64,000 bases of DNA from Syngnathus acus (lineage: Eukaryota; Chordata; Actinopteri; Syngnathiformes; Syngnathidae): NCBI RefSeq assembly GCF_901709675.1, contig NC_051087.1:6813319-6877318 (forward strand). Reading direction: 5' to 3'. The notes beneath the pieces were generated by a model. The model saw nothing but the letters and a program-made list of their open reading frames with translations. It did no database searches and had not been told where the DNA came from. A program made the position numbers and the translations under genes. Shown here in pieces: positions 31,665 through 51,182 of the stretch (position 1 is the stretch's first letter; every line of letters begins with the position of its first letter).

Positions 31665-32119
31665 TAGTTTGAATTTAAGGCCATTGAAGTATTTTCCAAA
31701 TATTTCCTATAATTACAATTTTGCTAATTAGGGGAAATGAAGCTTCACAAAGCACTTGTGATGTTTTGTCATTCTTCTGGATGGTGCTCTTGTTTTAAAA
31801 GTAAACACTAGTGCAATGGAAACATAATAAATTTCCACTGCATCTTTAAACAACCATAACCTTGCCCAGTGCATCCGAAGTAGCAACAGAGTTCGCTGGG
31901 TTCTGGCTCATTGACAAATTAGGGGACGCAATGTATACTTAACAAAATAAATAAATAGAGTAAATCCTGTAAGCCCTTCAGAAGACTATAAAAAGCTACT
32001 CACCCCTTCCCCAAAACGTTCCATGCACCTTCTCAATCTTTTTGGGGAGTGAATATACAGAAAGGCAACGTTAAAGGAAAACACAGAGGCCCAACTAGAC
32101 CCTACTAAAAAAAAGTATT

Positions 32120-32125
32120 TTTATT
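32120..32125 (-). terminator. lonrf1: Polyadenylation signal of lonrf1
   Basis: TTTATT on the plus strand is AATAAA in gene sense, about 1.16 kb after the lonrf1 stop. It is the only clear hexamer I noticed in that stretch. Confidence 0.5.
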
Positions 32126-33281
32126 AACTTAACACACGGAGCAAATAGCAAGATAAAAAAAATGTCTTTACAACTGATTTATGCAAAGCAGCCATGAACT
32201 TGTATCTTTCCAACATAGTGAAGAAATGGTGCTTTGGACTGCTGGAAAAATAAATCCCAATTTGATGATACTTTACATCAAGATGTAAAAGAATGATAAA
32301 CCAAGTATAGTGTAACTTCAAACCACAAATTCATAGAGTGTAAGGCAACAGGTTCTCTCATGGAAGCAGAGAGAGAGGGGCGTCTATGGAATATTAATAA
32401 TATTAAAGTTTTGCCTTCTAGATGCATATACACTGGTTTGGTGGCTTCATATTGCAATATCCCCTATTCAAAACGTCGACACAAAAAATAAGGTCACAAT
32501 ATACAAACATTTGTTATCCTTCCACTTAATTCAGCAGGAGTAACTGAATATTGTGATATTGAGAAGTAGTTGGATTCATAAATAACTCCCGTTCTAAGTG
32601 ACAAGCCTTGGAAGATTTTTGCAGTAAATAGGCCAGGGAGGAAGATTTTGACAAGCGTGCATTCAGGATGACAATTTGTGGTCATGAGTATTTGAGCATG
32701 GCCACATGGCAACAACATATCTGATGTCAACAGGAAGTTTGGGACATGATGGAAGTAGAGTGAACAAGACAGTGGAAACAAGACAACCATGTGGGCAATC
32801 TGATTATTGTTCGATAACAGGGCCAGCGTAAACCATCAATGTCAGTTTGGTTGCACTTGGGTATAATGTAGACCTTTTATCCTCTTGTAGTTGTTTGTGC
32901 AGCATTCTGGATTTTCCCGACAGAATCTTGCCCGCTCCCCTTCCACCCCACTTTCAACAGGTGGGACGTGACCCAAACCAACATCCTCAGTCCATCTCAA
33001 TGATGTCCACTTCAATGGTGTACACAAGCCTTGACAACACTACCGTGCATCAGGAAGTTCCTCACCATATTCCAGAAAGGTGACAGACACTTGATCTGTC
33101 GTGATTCATGTTTGAGAAAACAAAATATTGTGCGTCACTGGAAGAATCCCTGAGGCGGTTTGGCCACATTTCCGCAAGTTCAAGAATGTTTTCACAGCAT
33201 AGCTGTGTGCGGAAGGATCAGATGTAGGGGTTCATTACAGTTTCCAATTGGCGGTGTGGTGGAGGCGAGACGAGGAAGCTC

Positions 33282-42535
<9,254 letters not shown>

Positions 42536-42720
42536 GATGAAAGAACAATGTTACGAGAAATAGCCGTCTCCTCGGTTAACGCGACTATTCATCTCCTCGA
42601 GTAGGTACTCTACAGACTTTCCCTGTGGACACTCGTTGGTTACATAAAAACTCACGTCACGTGAGCACACAATCGCCCGTGATTGGCCGGTGCGACTGGG
42701 TTACAAAACCATGCCCGAGT
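42536..42720 (-). promoter_or_regulatory. lonrf1: lonrf1 5' region with E-box and inverted CCAAT box
   Basis: The 185 bases upstream of the ATG hold TCACGTGA (42657-42664), the USF/MiT-TFE type palindromic E-box, and ATTGG (42682-42686), a CCAAT box in gene sense. No TATA box is seen. The location and GC content fit a TATA-less core promoter; the start site is not defined. Confidence 0.5.
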
Positions 42721-42939
42721 CAAGTTTCATAACCGCAAAGAAGACGTGAAGGAATTATTCCTTTTACAAGACGTTCCTTGACACTAAAATAACAATTTAA
42801 GAAAGTGAATTAAAAAAAGAGAGAAATAAGGCTAGTATCTGTACGATACCTAGAATTAGTACTTATCTATTCATAGTTTCAGCAATTCAGAAATTGCAGA
42901 CAGCCAGAAGGGAAAAACAAATGGAAGTAAAAGGTCATT

Positions 42940-43011
42940 CTCCCCGTCGGGGAATCGAACCCCGGTCTTCCGCGTGACAGGCGGAGATACTGTCCACTAT
43001 ACTAACGAGGA
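42940..43011 (-). tRNA. tRNA-Asp (GTC), copy 1
   Basis: A 72-base gene that folds as a full cloverleaf: acceptor TCCTCGT with ACGGGGA and discriminator G; A box TAGTATAGTGG; anticodon stem TCCGC-CTGTCAC-GCGGA with anticodon GTC; T arm CGGGG-TTCGATT-CCCCG (B box GGTTCGATTCC). No intron and no encoded CCA. A TTTT tract follows about 10 bases downstream, as expected for Pol III termination. Confidence 0.95.
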
Positions 43012-43673
43012 AGTCTGACAGCTCCCAGGCAAGATTTAATTATATAAATGTTCAAGGATTGGCTAATTCCTCAAATTGGATATAATGGCCCAAAAAGGAT
43101 GCTTCATGAACCACTTGTCATATTCAAAACGGATCTGAGGTATAAATTCTTTGTTATTCTCCATTCATTTCAATATTATCATTATTTGTGGCCGTATTAT
43201 AGAATGAAAATAGATCTTACTGTTATCTTCTTGGTTTCTTAAATAATGTGCAAGATTTGTGATTTTGTTGAATTATTTAGTTTGAAGAGGTGTGGTTTGG
43301 TTTTGGGTGTGTATTTTTCTAAATGGCCACAAGAGTGCAGTGTTGAACAAATACATGGTCAGAAAAGACAATTTGTTAGGCGTTGGAACGGTTTGAATTG
43401 GTCTAGAATTGTGGAAATGAGATGGAAACCCACCAAAATTTAAATCTCAGCTTTTATTTTGAAATAATAAAGCCAGAAAATTTCAGTTTGAATGAGCTGA
43501 TCCGTTTAAAGATGTAGAGTTTGTGTTGATTTGAGTTTTCATTGCCTTGAAATAAGGCTGGTGTCAATCAAATATCTGGCAGTGGTACTTGTCGATCAGG
43601 AGCTTCAGCAATATGTAAATTGATAACTCTTGGAAGTGAAAAGAGAAAATTTGGAAAACAAGAAAAAGCAGAA

Positions 43674-43745
43674 CTCCCCGTCGGGGAATCGAACCCCGGT
43701 CTTCCGCGTGACAGGCGGAGATACTGTCCACTATACTAACGAGGA
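43674..43745 (-). tRNA. tRNA-Asp (GTC), copy 2
   Basis: Identical over all 72 bases to the copy at 42940, on the same strand and 734 bp away. The flanks differ apart from a few short matches, so the duplication is old and the gene body has stayed the same. A TTTTT tract lies just downstream. Confidence 0.95.
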
Positions 43746-43884
43746 AGTGGTGAAAGTCGCACATCCAATATTCTTCTTGTATACATACGGGTAATGCCAG
43801 GCACCCTGGAAGGGTCACCCATAGTAAAAGGGTCCTCGGTGAGGGGCCAGACAAAGCACAGTTTATAGATCCCTTATAGTGATG

Positions 43885-44700
43885 CATACAAATGGATCCT
43901 GTTATCCCGGGTACGGGTCACCGGGCCCCCCCTCTGGAGACAGGCCTGGAGTCGGGGCTCGAAGGCGAGCGTGTGGTGGCCGGTCCTTCACCCATGGGGC
44001 TCAGCCGGGCACGACCCAAAAAGGCAATGTGGGTCCCCCTTCCCATAGGCTCACCTGTGGGATGGGCCAAAGGGGTTGGATGCAAAGTGAGCTGGGTAGC
44101 AGCCAAAGACCTTGGTTTCCATTGTGGAAGCAGGGCCTGGGGACTCTGAGGTGGGCTCTCCCATCTCTGGGGTGGGTCGAAGTCACAGAGGTAGTTAAAA
44201 AGCCCCTTGGTGGCAAGGCCCGAGGGTGGATGAGATCTTCCCGGGATTCTTAAAGGCTCTGGGTGTTGTGGGGCTGTCCTGGCTGACAGGCCTCTACAAT
44301 ATCGCGTGGACATCAGGACAGTGCCTCTGGATTGGCGAACTGGGGTGGTGGTCCCCCTTTTTAAGAAGGGGGACCGGAGGGTGTGTCACAATTACACCAC
44401 TGAGCCTCCCTGATAAGGTCTATTCAGGGGTGCTGGAGAGGAGGGTCCGTTGGGAGGTCAAATCTCAGGTTCAGGAGGAGAATTGTGGTTTTCGTCCTGG
44501 TCCTGGAACAGTGGACCAGCTCTATACCCTCGTCAGGATCCTTGAGGGTGCATGAAGGTTCGTTCAACCAATCCACATCTGTTTTGTGGACCTGCAGAAG
44601 GCGTTCGACCATGCTGGATGAAGTGGGTGAGGGAAGTCTGGGTGTCCCTCCTAAAGGTGTTGCCCCCACGAAGCGGTAGAAGATAGATGGATGAAGGTGT
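43885..44700 (+). mobile_element. LINE (non-LTR retrotransposon) relic, plus strand
   Basis: Three frames with shifts between them read as the 5' side of a fish LINE reverse transcriptase: GWVEVTEVVKKPLGGKARG, VVGLSWLTGLYNIAWTSGQ, SLPDKVYSGVLERRVRWEV, EENCGFRPGPGTVDQLYTLV, then HICFVDLQKAFDHA. The sequence then jumps to the 3' tail (GAAGCGGTAGAAGATAGATG), so the catalytic FADD region is deleted. Frameshifts make it dead. Confidence 0.8.
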
Positions 44701-44765
44701 GATTTGTTTTGGGGTGAGTATATACTTTCCAAAGGGCCACCAGAGGGCAGGGTTGATCTTTCAAG
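44700..44765 (+). repeat. Dispersed repeat end (GGGCCACCAGAGGGCAG)
   Basis: The text GTGAGTATATACTTTCCAAA followed by GGGCCACCAGAGGGCAG resembles 43300-43350 (GTGTGTATTTTTCTAAATGG, CCACAAGAGTGCAG). These appear to be two copies of one repeat; the first was split from this one by the LINE and tRNA copy 2. Confidence 0.4.
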
Positions 44766-45373
44766 ATATGCTCAGCAAAACCAACCTGCTGGATTAATTT
44801 ATGTGGATATGTTAAATGGCTGTTACATGTACCACCTTAGTTTTGTAGCGCTAGGTGAAACATACAACCGGGGCTTCTGTTTTGAAATTTTGTAGGGGGT
44901 GCCGCTGAAAACCATCATACTATTGAATATTTTTTTAATCACACAATTAACTCATGAAATATTGATTCTATTGCTAAGCAAAATGTGTTTGCAAACTTTT
45001 AAGAGTTTTTGTGCATGTTTAGACCCTCATATTTAGCGTTGTGGAACTCAGCGTTGCGACGGCAACAGTGTTTTCGCAAATAAACAAAATAATAACAAAA
45101 CTGTCAAACATCAAATGTCTCCTCACAGGGAATTCCAACTAGAAAAATCCACTGAATGTGTTATCTGTAGCACAAATCTAACGCAATATCACTAGTGTTG
45201 TCACAATACACGTACAAGCACAGTACCAATCGACTGTGACCCATAACGTGTGTCATATTTGGCAGCTATGTGGGATTCCTTCTACGCAGACATAGCTACT
45301 CAAATGTTCAGAGTGGTAAAGAGGCCAGCGGGCAAATGTTGCTCTCCTTACATGACGTGACGGAATGCTATGT

Positions 45374-45457
45374 ACGGTATGATCATCTGCATGAGCACAT
45401 GTAGAAAATATGTAGACGGTATGATCATCTGCATGAGCACATGTAGAAAATATGTAG
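45374..45457. repeat. 42-bp tandem duplication
   Basis: Two exact head-to-tail copies of a 42-bp unit (GGTATGATCATCTGCATGAG and onward to AATATGTAG). Perfect identity suggests a recent event. Confidence 0.95.
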
Positions 45458-45675
45458 ACTTAAGAGTGATCTCTGGCTGTATTGAACATCTGTTATTGAA
45501 TGTAATATAGACTCACGAGACGTTAAAATAAAGTCAAATTCCTCTCTCTTTCAAGATGTCACTGAATGGTAATTGATGCCCTCATCTTTTATTTCATTGT
45601 GTCAACCTTGACTTTCAACCTATTTTTGTGTTAACTGAGTAAATGTTGAACTTATCTAGTCGGGAAATGTACATA

Positions 45676-45725
45676 ACAGGAAAATGAAGCTTCATGAACC
45701 AGTTACATTTTTGAACCCTTTTGAC
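45676..45725 (+). repeat. Dispersed repeat copy (GAAGCTTCATGAACCAG)
   Basis: Matches 27060-27115 over GAAAATGAAGCTTCATGAAC and the following CAGTT..CATTTTT..GACT region. The family is unknown. Confidence 0.5.
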
Positions 45726-46026
45726 TTTCTGCCGGAACTGCGAACCAAACTCTGACATCGGTGGTACAGGGACCGAACCGCCCTTATCAGTGGGTTCGGT
45801 ACCCCGTACTCCCAAAGCCCCCAGCAACAGAACTCCCCGAGGGACACGATAGAACCCCTTTCCAGGTCCACAAAACACATGGACTGGTCGAGCCAACTCC
45901 CTCTCTCGAGTATTCTGCCGAGGGTATAGAGCTGGTCCATTGTTCCACGGCTAGGACAAAAACCACACTGCTCCTCCTGAATCAGAGATTCGACCTCCTG
46001 ACGGACCCTCCTCTCCTCTACTTGGC
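45722..46026 (-). mobile_element. LINE reverse-transcriptase relic, minus strand
   Basis: A continuous minus-strand frame gives ERRVRQEVESLIQEEQCGF, RGTMDQLYTLGRIL, MCFVDLERGS and EYGVPNPLIRAVRSLYHRCQ, from the same LINE family as the plus-strand copy. The segment lacks the FADD motif and has a gap within the DLEKAFDRVPRG block, so it is inactive. Confidence 0.8.
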
Positions 46027-46935
46027 TAGAAGTGCTTGCATTGTTGAAAATAGTGTAAATAATGTGGCTAAGCCTAAGATGCAGACGAGGACCAGAGTTT
46101 CTAATGACATGCACCCAGAAACGTACAATCACAATCAAGCGTGCACTTATATGTTTTGTACTCATTTATCAATGTGGGAACACTTCTGTGGTTGAATCTC
46201 AGACAAGTGTGGAGGAATGCATGCTGACTCAGGGTCAGCCTTATCTGGCCCTCCATAATCTCCCTGCCGTGTTTGGGTTCTCGGCACAAAATGCACATCT
46301 CCAAACATCCCAGCGCATGTGTTTCAGGATGACGTGAGGCTGGCAGCGCTTGTTGCTAATGAGATACATACAAGGAAATCTCCAAAACTGGAGGCCTTCT
46401 GGAGGCTGTGGCTCCTTGCCAGCTCCTCGTGGCCAAGTGAAGAGTGATCGAGGGAGCGAGAGCACCGGCACGTAAACCAAATGCATAGTTGTCCCAGTCA
46501 AGTCACCACTTGCTACAGCTGTCACACTTGGAATGAGCTTCAACGCATGGTCCAAAGTTAATACACTGTCAAAAGAACAACAACAGGCAGCACCTGACAC
46601 CTAAGTTCACTGCGTCCACAGGATACACAATTTTCTCCTTTTGATGTACCCAAAAAAGAATATTGCACAACCAAGTTGTTGTGATCGTAACTTACCTCCA
46701 CTGCAGTGGAAAATTCGAAGTAAAAAAAAGAAATCGTCAAGAGATACAATTAACTTCTACCTTATAGTTCTAGAAAGACAGGGTTTAAAAGTCAAACAAA
46801 CCTCAACCTTAAAAACATCGTCTGCTTTGTTTTTAAGTTATGCCGATAGACCCAGAAATGGAACTTGGACGTGGAAAAGCGTCTTCCTAAACTATAATCA
46901 CTCTGCAGTGTGTTTTCATTTTCATTGTATTACAC

Positions 46936-46990
46936 CAGCAGTCACCAACATGGTGGCCAAGAACTACATGTAAAAAGCCCGTGGGCCGAT
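46936..46990 (+). mobile_element. hAT-like element end (CAGCAGTCACCAACATGG)
   Basis: CAGCAGTCACCAACATGGTG, then AGCCCGTGGGCCG, matches the CAGnGGTCACCAACC type of hAT terminus. The other end was not located. Confidence 0.4.
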
Positions 46991-47447
46991 AGATTGCAAT
47001 ATTGTGATGTCCTACGACTGTTGAAGAGATCATTCAAGAATTCGAGGACATACAGGAGGTGCACATTTATGAATGTGAACAAGTTCAACCGTGACGGCGG
47101 TCTGCGTTCTACCAGGTCTCATTACATGTGCCCCCTTCCAGGCCGCTGGCTTTGGAGCAGCTGTGCTACAATGAGCCCCTTTGTTTTGGGCAATATGAAA
47201 GTACTGTACAACATGTTATGTAAGATGCAATTGAGAGAACGGCATGTAGAAATGCAGCGGCCGGTACTGACCTCCCCTCAGCTCCTTGTTGGCACTATCG
47301 GTGCTTAACTGGCATAGTTGAATGTGGCGATAACAGTAATCCACTCCTGGATCAGAACAAGCAAACAAATTACCAACGACATTATGAGGAATTATTTGTG
47401 GCGTGGCCTCGCGATACGCCCGATATTAAATCAGAAAATCACCAGTG

Positions 47448-47453
47448 TTTATT
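47448..47453 (-). terminator. dlc1: Candidate polyadenylation signal of dlc1
   Basis: AATAAA in gene sense, 1.15 kb after the dlc1 stop. A nearer hexamer lies at 47990-47995, next to a T-run. Which one is used cannot be decided here. Confidence 0.4.
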
Positions 47454-48598
47454 TTAATACATTTAATAGTGCACTTTGATTAAACTGTACAGAAATAATA
47501 TTAATAAAAAAGATAAAGCATTTTTTCCTCATTTCCGTAACAGAGTTTAACATTTACAATAGAATACAACGAAAGGATACAAAACAAACATATATCTGAG
47601 GTATAAATATATTTGTTTTAAATTAACGATCATAGTCATGTGTTGTTTGATAGAGACGGTTACATGAACGATATGGATGATGGCTTAGGTGAAGTATGCA
47701 GGAAGCTGTGTTAAAACAAGTGAACAACTACACAGTGAGAAACTTGTCTTCCATATTTTTTTGTAAAAGCGCATTAACATGCATCTTTACAGTAAAACCT
47801 GTAAAATCTCCTCCTTTATAAAAGGACCTTTTCTCTTACGGTTTTCATTTTTGTGTTGGACGTGTTGTGTTTTCATGCACTGTGACAGTCAATATTCTTA
47901 GGACTCAAAATACGTTAGTGGAAATACGTCATACTGTTAAATTTACTCTGTGGAAATGTCTAGAAAGATAAAGGGTGCTTTTTTTTTTTTTTATTTGGTC
48001 CACTTGTGTCAATTGGTCTTCAACACTCTTCACTCCTCGTAATGTTACGTTCAGGGAGGTGTCATGGTGCTTTCCTGCTGCTTTTGGTGAGCCAGCCACC
48101 ACTTTGTTATCCTATCCTCTCCGATCCACAAATCATCTCAAACCGAGCCAGCACATTCACGTCTTTTCTCACCCATGCACTCATCAATCCTCACGACATC
48201 ATAAATATTGTATGCGCTTCCTCCCACGTAACAGAAAAAACAAAGATGAATGTAAGACAAGAGAGACAGCATTAATATTAAGTGTGAAAAGAGTAGTTAG
48301 TGTATGTACACTGGAGTATGTTGACCTTAAGTATTGTTTGCTCTCGTTACACATGCAGTCAGTCACCTTTGCTTCTCAGAAGCAATATCACTCTTTGGAT
48401 AAAGCCACACATCCCATCTCATCAATGTTCTTTCACCCACATAAATACTTAAATGGCAGGACCAGAGGGCATATTAAATGGTAACATCAATAATACGGTT
48501 TAAAAAAACATCAACAACAAAGTCCTTCAAATCCAGGAGCCAAGGTTTGTCCTGTGTTTGTAATGAGATGGAGGATGGCCTTCCTCTCTCCGGGAGTC
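47454..48598 (-). other. dlc1: Probable dlc1 3' UTR
   Basis: AT-rich sequence between the dlc1 stop and the distal AATAAA. It has no domain-bearing frame; the 169-codon plus-strand frame at 47975-48484 is low-complexity and unsupported. Confidence 0.4.
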
Positions 48599-51182
48599 TC
48601 ATTTGTCTGTGGGCAACACGAAGGAGTCACGAATCCGTGCCGCCTCGGCAGCACACAAGTGTCCGTGCAGTTTGTTGTACCACTCTGGGAAGCGACCCCT
48701 GTGTAAGCAGACAGCAGAGCGTGTCAACTTGTGGCACTCAAGCGTCATTCAAAAAGCCCTTGTTCACACCGGAGCTTCATCCAGTTCGTTAGCCAAATCC
48801 CATTCCGAAGCTCTACTTTGATTTGCTCACGGAAGACTAGTCATGCCAGGCACTGTGAATCTGCACGGGTTGCAGTGGTCACGACATTTTGATCGATAAG
48901 TAAGTGGCGATGTCTAAGAATTCTGTTCATTGTTCAAGTCTTAAATAATTTGACGCAAAATGGAGTACAATTGTTAGCTGGAGCAACAAGATTGGGTAAG
49001 GAAAGTTGAGATATATAAGATTTTACCGAGTGATTTTCCTGTGGTGTAAGGTGCTTGGAAAATAATTGGGATTGACAATACGTATTTGCGATCGCAACGA
49101 TGTGTCTTTGTGTAAATAAAAATAACAAGGAGAGTTTGCCATGACAATCAAAATATTTATTCCTCTTCCATCACTACTACTAGTTGGTATTTTCCATCAA
49201 TCTGGATGCCCTGTGGCACAATGGTGCCTCTCTCTCTGAGGTATGTTTGGGTGCTGTTGGTTGGGGACTGTTGTGATATTTTTTATCCCCCCCTCGACAT
49301 GTGTGGGGTCTCTCACTTGCTGTTTAAACAAGTTGACTTATGTCTCTGACAACTGCTCTGAGAGACCAGGGTGTCCACATACTGCCTCCACAAGGTTTGA
49401 ATAAGTCTTATAAAAATTGTATTTCATGGGATTTCTGCTGTTCAGACTTCATAAAACCAAGCTGGCTATAATAAAAAAGGATTTAGGGATGTCAGTGTGA
49501 GTAAAGCCTGAGACTAATTTCAACGTCCAAGTAAAATAATAATAATAAAAAAAACACTGACCTGCAGTCAATTCTGGAAATGTGCGTGAGCCGAGACTTG
49601 TTGGCTCCGCAGGGCTCGATAAAATAGCGTGAGAGGAAAACGTTAGCGCGCACGCCCACCACGGGCGCTGCGCTGTGATCCACCGATGTAGACACCAGTG
49701 CACACGCCCCCTTTGGCAAGTCTGTTATCCATGTTCTAGTGTGTAAAAGAAAAATATTAGACCACAAGCATGACAGCTGAGAGAAGGTCAAGATTAAGAG
49801 ATATTTACCTGAGCACCAGATGGTCCCTCATGGGGTGTGGGGCCATGGTATTCCGCACATACTGGTAGACCTCGGTCTTCTCGTCCAAGCTTTCTACCAC
49901 GCGACTCTCGTACAGGTCTTCATCCCAGCGTGCCTGCTCCCTCACAATCCGGGTCAGAACCTCCTCCGGAGATGCAGGCACCTCCACGGTTGCCTTCCAC
50001 AGCCTCAGTGGGAAGCCGTCGTGTACCTGGACAAAGAAACACCAAGCGCTCACTACCAAAGTGTGTTTGTGAAATGAAATGAAAAAGCGAAATGATTTGG
50101 TCTCTAAATATAAATAAACAGATGATTCTAATCAAGACTCAACTTTCCGCAAGATGTTGGAGTGCATCTGTGGGATTTTTTTTTTTTTTGGTCCACTCAT
50201 CCAGTAAAACATTTTGTTGATGTTGGACCTGAGAGGGGGCCTGCTGGTTCCCAATCTTGGCTCTAGCCCATCCAAACGTGTTTGATGAGGTCAAAATTCA
50301 CTAGCCATGCAAAGTGCCTGACTGTTGCCCCTTGATGAAGTCATTGATTAATCGGTGTATTGCTATAGTTTTGTTGTTCTCTGCTTTAGGGTCTTCCTAG
50401 TGATGTGTGTCATTGATTTATTGATTTATGAAGCGATGCGTTCAGGCACAACAATCTGCTTGTGCTCTGACTGCCCTCCAGCCAAGTCAGCTGCTTTTTC
50501 CTTCCATCAGATGATAAAGACGGCACGTTGAATCCTGAAGCCTTGTGACTTTAAGATAACCCCGCTTTGAGAGGCCTTACACACTAAACATGGGAAATGT
50601 TGCCTTTGGGGAGATTGGTGTGTGTGTGTGTGGTGAGCTGATGTCATATTGGGACAGGGTCCAGTGCTGGGGAGGGGAATGAGAAGCCAAGGGCCAGGCT
50701 AGTTTCACACGGACGCGTTTCTCAATACAGGAAACGCTAACTGCTGCTTTTCCACAAGATATTTAGAGAAAAAGGACAGCGAGGAAGGCAGGACAGGAAA
50801 CAGAGACAGCGGAGAAGACACTTTGACAGCCTGTTTACGCTCAGGAGACATGCTGACTGACTGCCCATTCCTTTTTAAACGCTCGTTCATCAATAGTTTG
50901 CGAAGGTTGGACCCATCTCCACGAGGCACATACTTAGGATACGTGAGCAAAGTGTTTGAGGTGATGAATTACCTTGCGATAGGCCAGCTCAGCTTGTTCC
51001 GGAGTGGAGAAGCTGTCGTAACCTTTAAATTTGTCTTTGGCCTCCTTGAGGAGAGCGTCGAGAGCGTCGCGCAGGTAGGACCGGTATCCACCTGAGTCGC
51101 TACCCGATAGCTCCTCCAAGCGTCGTGGTAGAAGAGCCTGCTCGACATAAGAGTTCCTACAACGACTCATCTCCTCGGGGAT
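48599..51182 (-). CDS. dlc1: dlc1 START-domain exons
   Basis: Exons 50973-51182, 49809-50026, 49562-49735 and 48599-48698. Blocks in order: EEMSRCRNSYVEQ, KFKGYDSFSTPEQAELAYRK, HDGFPLRLWKATVEVP, TEVYQYVRNTMAPHPMRDHL, LPKGACALVSTSVDH, GVRANVFLSRYFIEPCG, and FPEWYNKLHGHLCAAEA. The last exon is separated by about 0.86 kb and was located by the EWYNK...GHLCAAE block. Confidence 0.92.

Larger units (their letters stand above)
30966..32119. other. Convergent gap between cabp4 and lonrf1
   Basis: About 1.1 kb between the polyadenylation signals of two genes transcribed toward each other. It is largely filled by two mobile-element relics (31190-31345 and 31423-31664) and a T20-like run near 31400. 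Confidence 0.6.
42721..47447. other. Spacer between lonrf1 and dlc1
   Basis: Apart from the two tRNA genes it holds two LINE fragments, a 42-bp tandem dimer, dispersed repeat pieces and a hAT-like end. I found no protein-coding exon. In human a methyltransferase-like gene lies in this interval; no trace of it was noticed here. Confidence 0.6.

Noticed and set aside
43879-44313. Intact genes suggested by 124- and 131-codon frames
   Set aside because: They are pieces of a frameshifted LINE copy and of its antisense strand, not host genes.
45374-45457. CRISPR-like direct repeats
   Set aside because: There are only two adjacent copies without spacers in an animal genome; it is a simple tandem duplication.
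47975-48484. 169-codon plus-strand frame
   Set aside because: It lies in the probable dlc1 3' UTR on the opposite strand, has no domain, and starts in a T-run.
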